From: Kocuria sp.
Lineage (GTDB): Bacteria; Actinomycetota; Actinomycetes; Actinomycetales; Micrococcaceae
Reading direction: 5' to 3'
Assembly: GCF_030530945.1 (NCBI RefSeq)
Contig: NZ_JAUMTZ010000007.1
Coordinates: 9,758-72,895 of the forward strand
Length of the DNA stretch: 63,138 bases
This document shows, piece by piece, positions 61,726-63,138 of the stretch. The translations under genes and the position numbers were made by a program. The notes below the pieces were generated by a model that did not search any database, was not told the origin of the DNA, and saw nothing but the letters and a program-made list of their open reading frames with translations. Numbering within the stretch: the first letter of the stretch is position 1; every line of letters begins with the position of its first letter.

Positions 61726-62229
61726 TCAGGCGTCCAGCAGGGCCGACGCCGCGTCCTCGAGCTCGTGGGAGCCCTCACCGGTGCGCGCGCGGAAGCCGGT
61801 GTCCACGCGGGTGTCCCCGAGGTCCCAGGTGAGCACCACGAGCCCGTCGCGCTCCACGAACTTGCCCACCATCCCGGAGGCGGTGGACACGGCCCGCAGG
61901 TCCGCGCGCGGGATGAAGAGGTCCGTGGCCCCCTGCCTGTTGAGGAGGATCCCCTCCGGGGCCACCACGGCCTCGGCGGTGGTGCGCACCCCGAGACCGT
62001 GGGCGGCGATGCGCTCCAGCGGCTGGTCCGTGTACGTGGTGACCACGTACATCCCGTCCACGCGGGCGGTGGCGTGGCGGACGATGTCGCGCGGGGGCTG
62101 CGCCAGGTCGGACAGTCCCGACTGCCGGCGCACCCGGCCCTGCCACCCCCACCACAGCAGCGCGAAGAGCACCACCACGATCAGGACGGTGAGCAGGGTG
62201 GGTACGAGCTTGTCGGACATGGACTCCAC
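61726..62229 (-). CDS. Small membrane protein of the pyr cluster (PH-like domain)
   Basis: A protein of 167 residues with one N-terminal helix (LVPTLLTVLIVVVLFALLWW) and a soluble domain that looks PH-like. The pattern AVVAPEGILLNRQGATDLFIPRADLRAV is shared by the unnamed gene found between pyrC and carA in many actinobacteria (the position of mycobacterial Rv1382). Function unknown. GTG 62229 or ATG 62220 could be the start; both have weak SD sequences. Confidence 0.75.
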   Translation of the reverse strand: MESMSDKLVPTLLTVLIVVVLFALLWWGWQGRVRRQSGLSDLAQPPRDIVRHATARVDGMYVVTTYTDQPLERIAAHGLGVRTTAEAVVAPEGILLNRQGATDLFIPRADLRAVSTASGMVGKFVERDGLVVLTWDLGDTRVDTGFRARTGEGSHELEDAASALLDA

Positions 62230-62250
62230 GACCTTTCGAGGGTGGGTGGC

Positions 62251-63138
62251 TCAGTGGCCGAGGGGCGTGGCGAGCTCACCGTCACGCACCACGGGGTGGC
62301 CGCGGTAGAAGGTGGCCCGGACGGCGCCGGGAAGTGTCATGCCCCGGTAGGGGCTGTTGCGTCCCTTGGAGGCGTGGGTGGCGGGGTCCACAGGGGTGGC
62401 CCCGCGGGGGTCCCACAGCACGATGTTCGCCGGGGCCCCCGGGCGCAGGGGCTGGCCCTGGTCCGTGAGTCCCAGGATCTCCGCCGGACGGTGGGACATG
62501 ATCTGCGCGACCCGCCGCCAGTCCGCGAGCCCGGTGTCCACGAGCGCCTGCTGCACCACGGACAGCGCGGTCTCCAGCCCGGTCATCCCGTGGGCGGCGC
62601 ACGACCACTCGCACTCCTTGTCCTCCGCGGTGTGCGGGGCGTGGTCCGTGCCCACCACGTCCACCACGCCCTGGGCCACCGCCCGGCGCAGGGCCTTGAC
62701 GTCCTCGTCCGTGCGCAGGGGCGGGTTGACCTTGTAGACGGGGTCGAAGGTGCGCACCAGCTCCTCGGTGAGCATGAGGTGGTGCGGGGTGACCTCAGCG
62801 GTCACCGCCACGCCGCGGGACTTGGCCCAGCGCACGATCTCCACGGAGCCCGCGGTGGAGAGGTGGCAGATGTGCAGCCGCGAGTCCACGTGCTGGGCGA
62901 GCAGCACGTCCCGGGCGATGATCGACTCCTCCGCGACGGCCGGCCAGCCCGTGAGCCCGAGGTCCGCGGAGACCGCGCCCTCGTTCATCTGGGCGCCCTC
63001 GGTCAGGCGCGGCTCCTGCGCGTGCTGGGCCACCACGCCGTCGAAGGCCTTCACGTACTCCAGGGCCCGGCGCATGAGCACGGGGTCGTGGACGCACTTG
63101 CCGTCGTCGGAGAACATCCGCACCCCGGCGCGGGACTC
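62251..63138 (-). CDS. pyrC: Dihydroorotase (N-terminal part outside window)
   Basis: A zinc enzyme of the pyrimidine pathway that closes the dihydroorotate ring. The frame is open to the right edge, so the first HxH metal pair lies outside. Visible are AQHAQEPRL, HICHLSTAGSVEIVR, VTPHHLML with metal His residues, and VVGTDHAPHT with the catalytic Asp. The protein ends GELATPLGH. It is followed by the small membrane protein gene at a 21-base gap. Confidence 0.94.
   Translation of the reverse strand, partial: ESRAGVRMFSDDGKCVHDPVLMRRALEYVKAFDGVVAQHAQEPRLTEGAQMNEGAVSADLGLTGWPAVAEESIIARDVLLAQHVDSRLHICHLSTAGSVEIVRWAKSRGVAVTAEVTPHHLMLTEELVRTFDPVYKVNPPLRTDEDVKALRRAVAQGVVDVVGTDHAPHTAEDKECEWSCAAHGMTGLETALSVVQQALVDTGLADWRRVAQIMSHRPAEILGLTDQGQPLRPGAPANIVLWDPRGATPVDPATHASKGRNSPYRGMTLPGAVRATFYRGHPVVRDGELATPLGH

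Overview
The window is about 63 kb of very GC-rich (roughly 70 percent) bacterial chromosome, densely coding, with many GTG starts and 1-4 base stop/start overlaps. The gene set points to an actinobacterium: an actinobacterial mycobacterial-type integration host factor (mIHF), a diheme QcrC with a three-helix Rieske QcrA, cytochrome oxidase subunit CtaF, HrcA/CIRCE control, DUF3043, DUF3054, DUF3097 and DUF4870 proteins, and a helicase-dead PriA. Gene order (trpD|ctaE-qcrCAB, ctaCDF-erpA, lepA-hemW, hrcA-dnaJ-rsmE, pyr-mihF-gmk-rpoZ-coaBC-metK-priA) fits Micrococcales, probably Micrococcaceae. A Kocuria-like organism is my best guess, inferred from memory of gene order and not from a search. 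I see no tRNA, rRNA, CRISPR array, insertion sequence or prophage.

Region 1 (1-14.2 kb) is aerobic respiration. ctaE-qcrC-qcrA-qcrB (+) and ctaC-ctaD-ctaF (-) converge and encode the bc1-aa3 branch. Between them, bracketed by two strong terminators, sits a lower-GC pair: a TetR regulator and a divergent EamA exporter sharing an operator. erpA, an M20 dipeptidase and a DUF3043 protein follow.

Region 2 (14.3-30.9 kb) is housekeeping: pyrD with an unusual AT-rich promoter made of two repeats, uppS, recO, leuA with a leucine leader peptide and attenuator-like stem, an LCP wall ligase, era-ybeY-phoH, a GerMN lipoprotein, and the HrcA-controlled hrcA-dnaJ-rsmE operon with a clear CIRCE element. 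DUF3097 and DUF4870 genes and hemW complete it.

Region 3 (30.9-49.4 kb): lepA, an aldo/keto reductase, an orphan PemK/MazF-like gene, rpsT, then leuS-degV-comEA-comEC-holA on the minus strand (DNA uptake genes beside translation and replication genes). After that come an alpha/beta hydrolase plus glycosyltransferase pair, an MFS-VOC pair divergent from a DeoR regulator, and a DJ-1/PfpI protein.

Region 4 (49.4-63.1 kb) is one long minus-strand array from pyrimidine synthesis (pyrC partial, a small membrane protein, carA, carB, pyrF) through a terminator and a new promoter into mihF, gmk, rpoZ, coaBC, metK and priA. It links nucleotide supply, transcription, CoA and SAM synthesis.

I did not find a clearly new multi-gene defence or mobile system. 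The most interesting signals are regulatory (leuA leader, pyrD twin repeats, a long palindrome before ctaC, GATCA boxes before the DeoR gene) and lineage-specific protein insertions (PyrF, Era, RpoZ tail).
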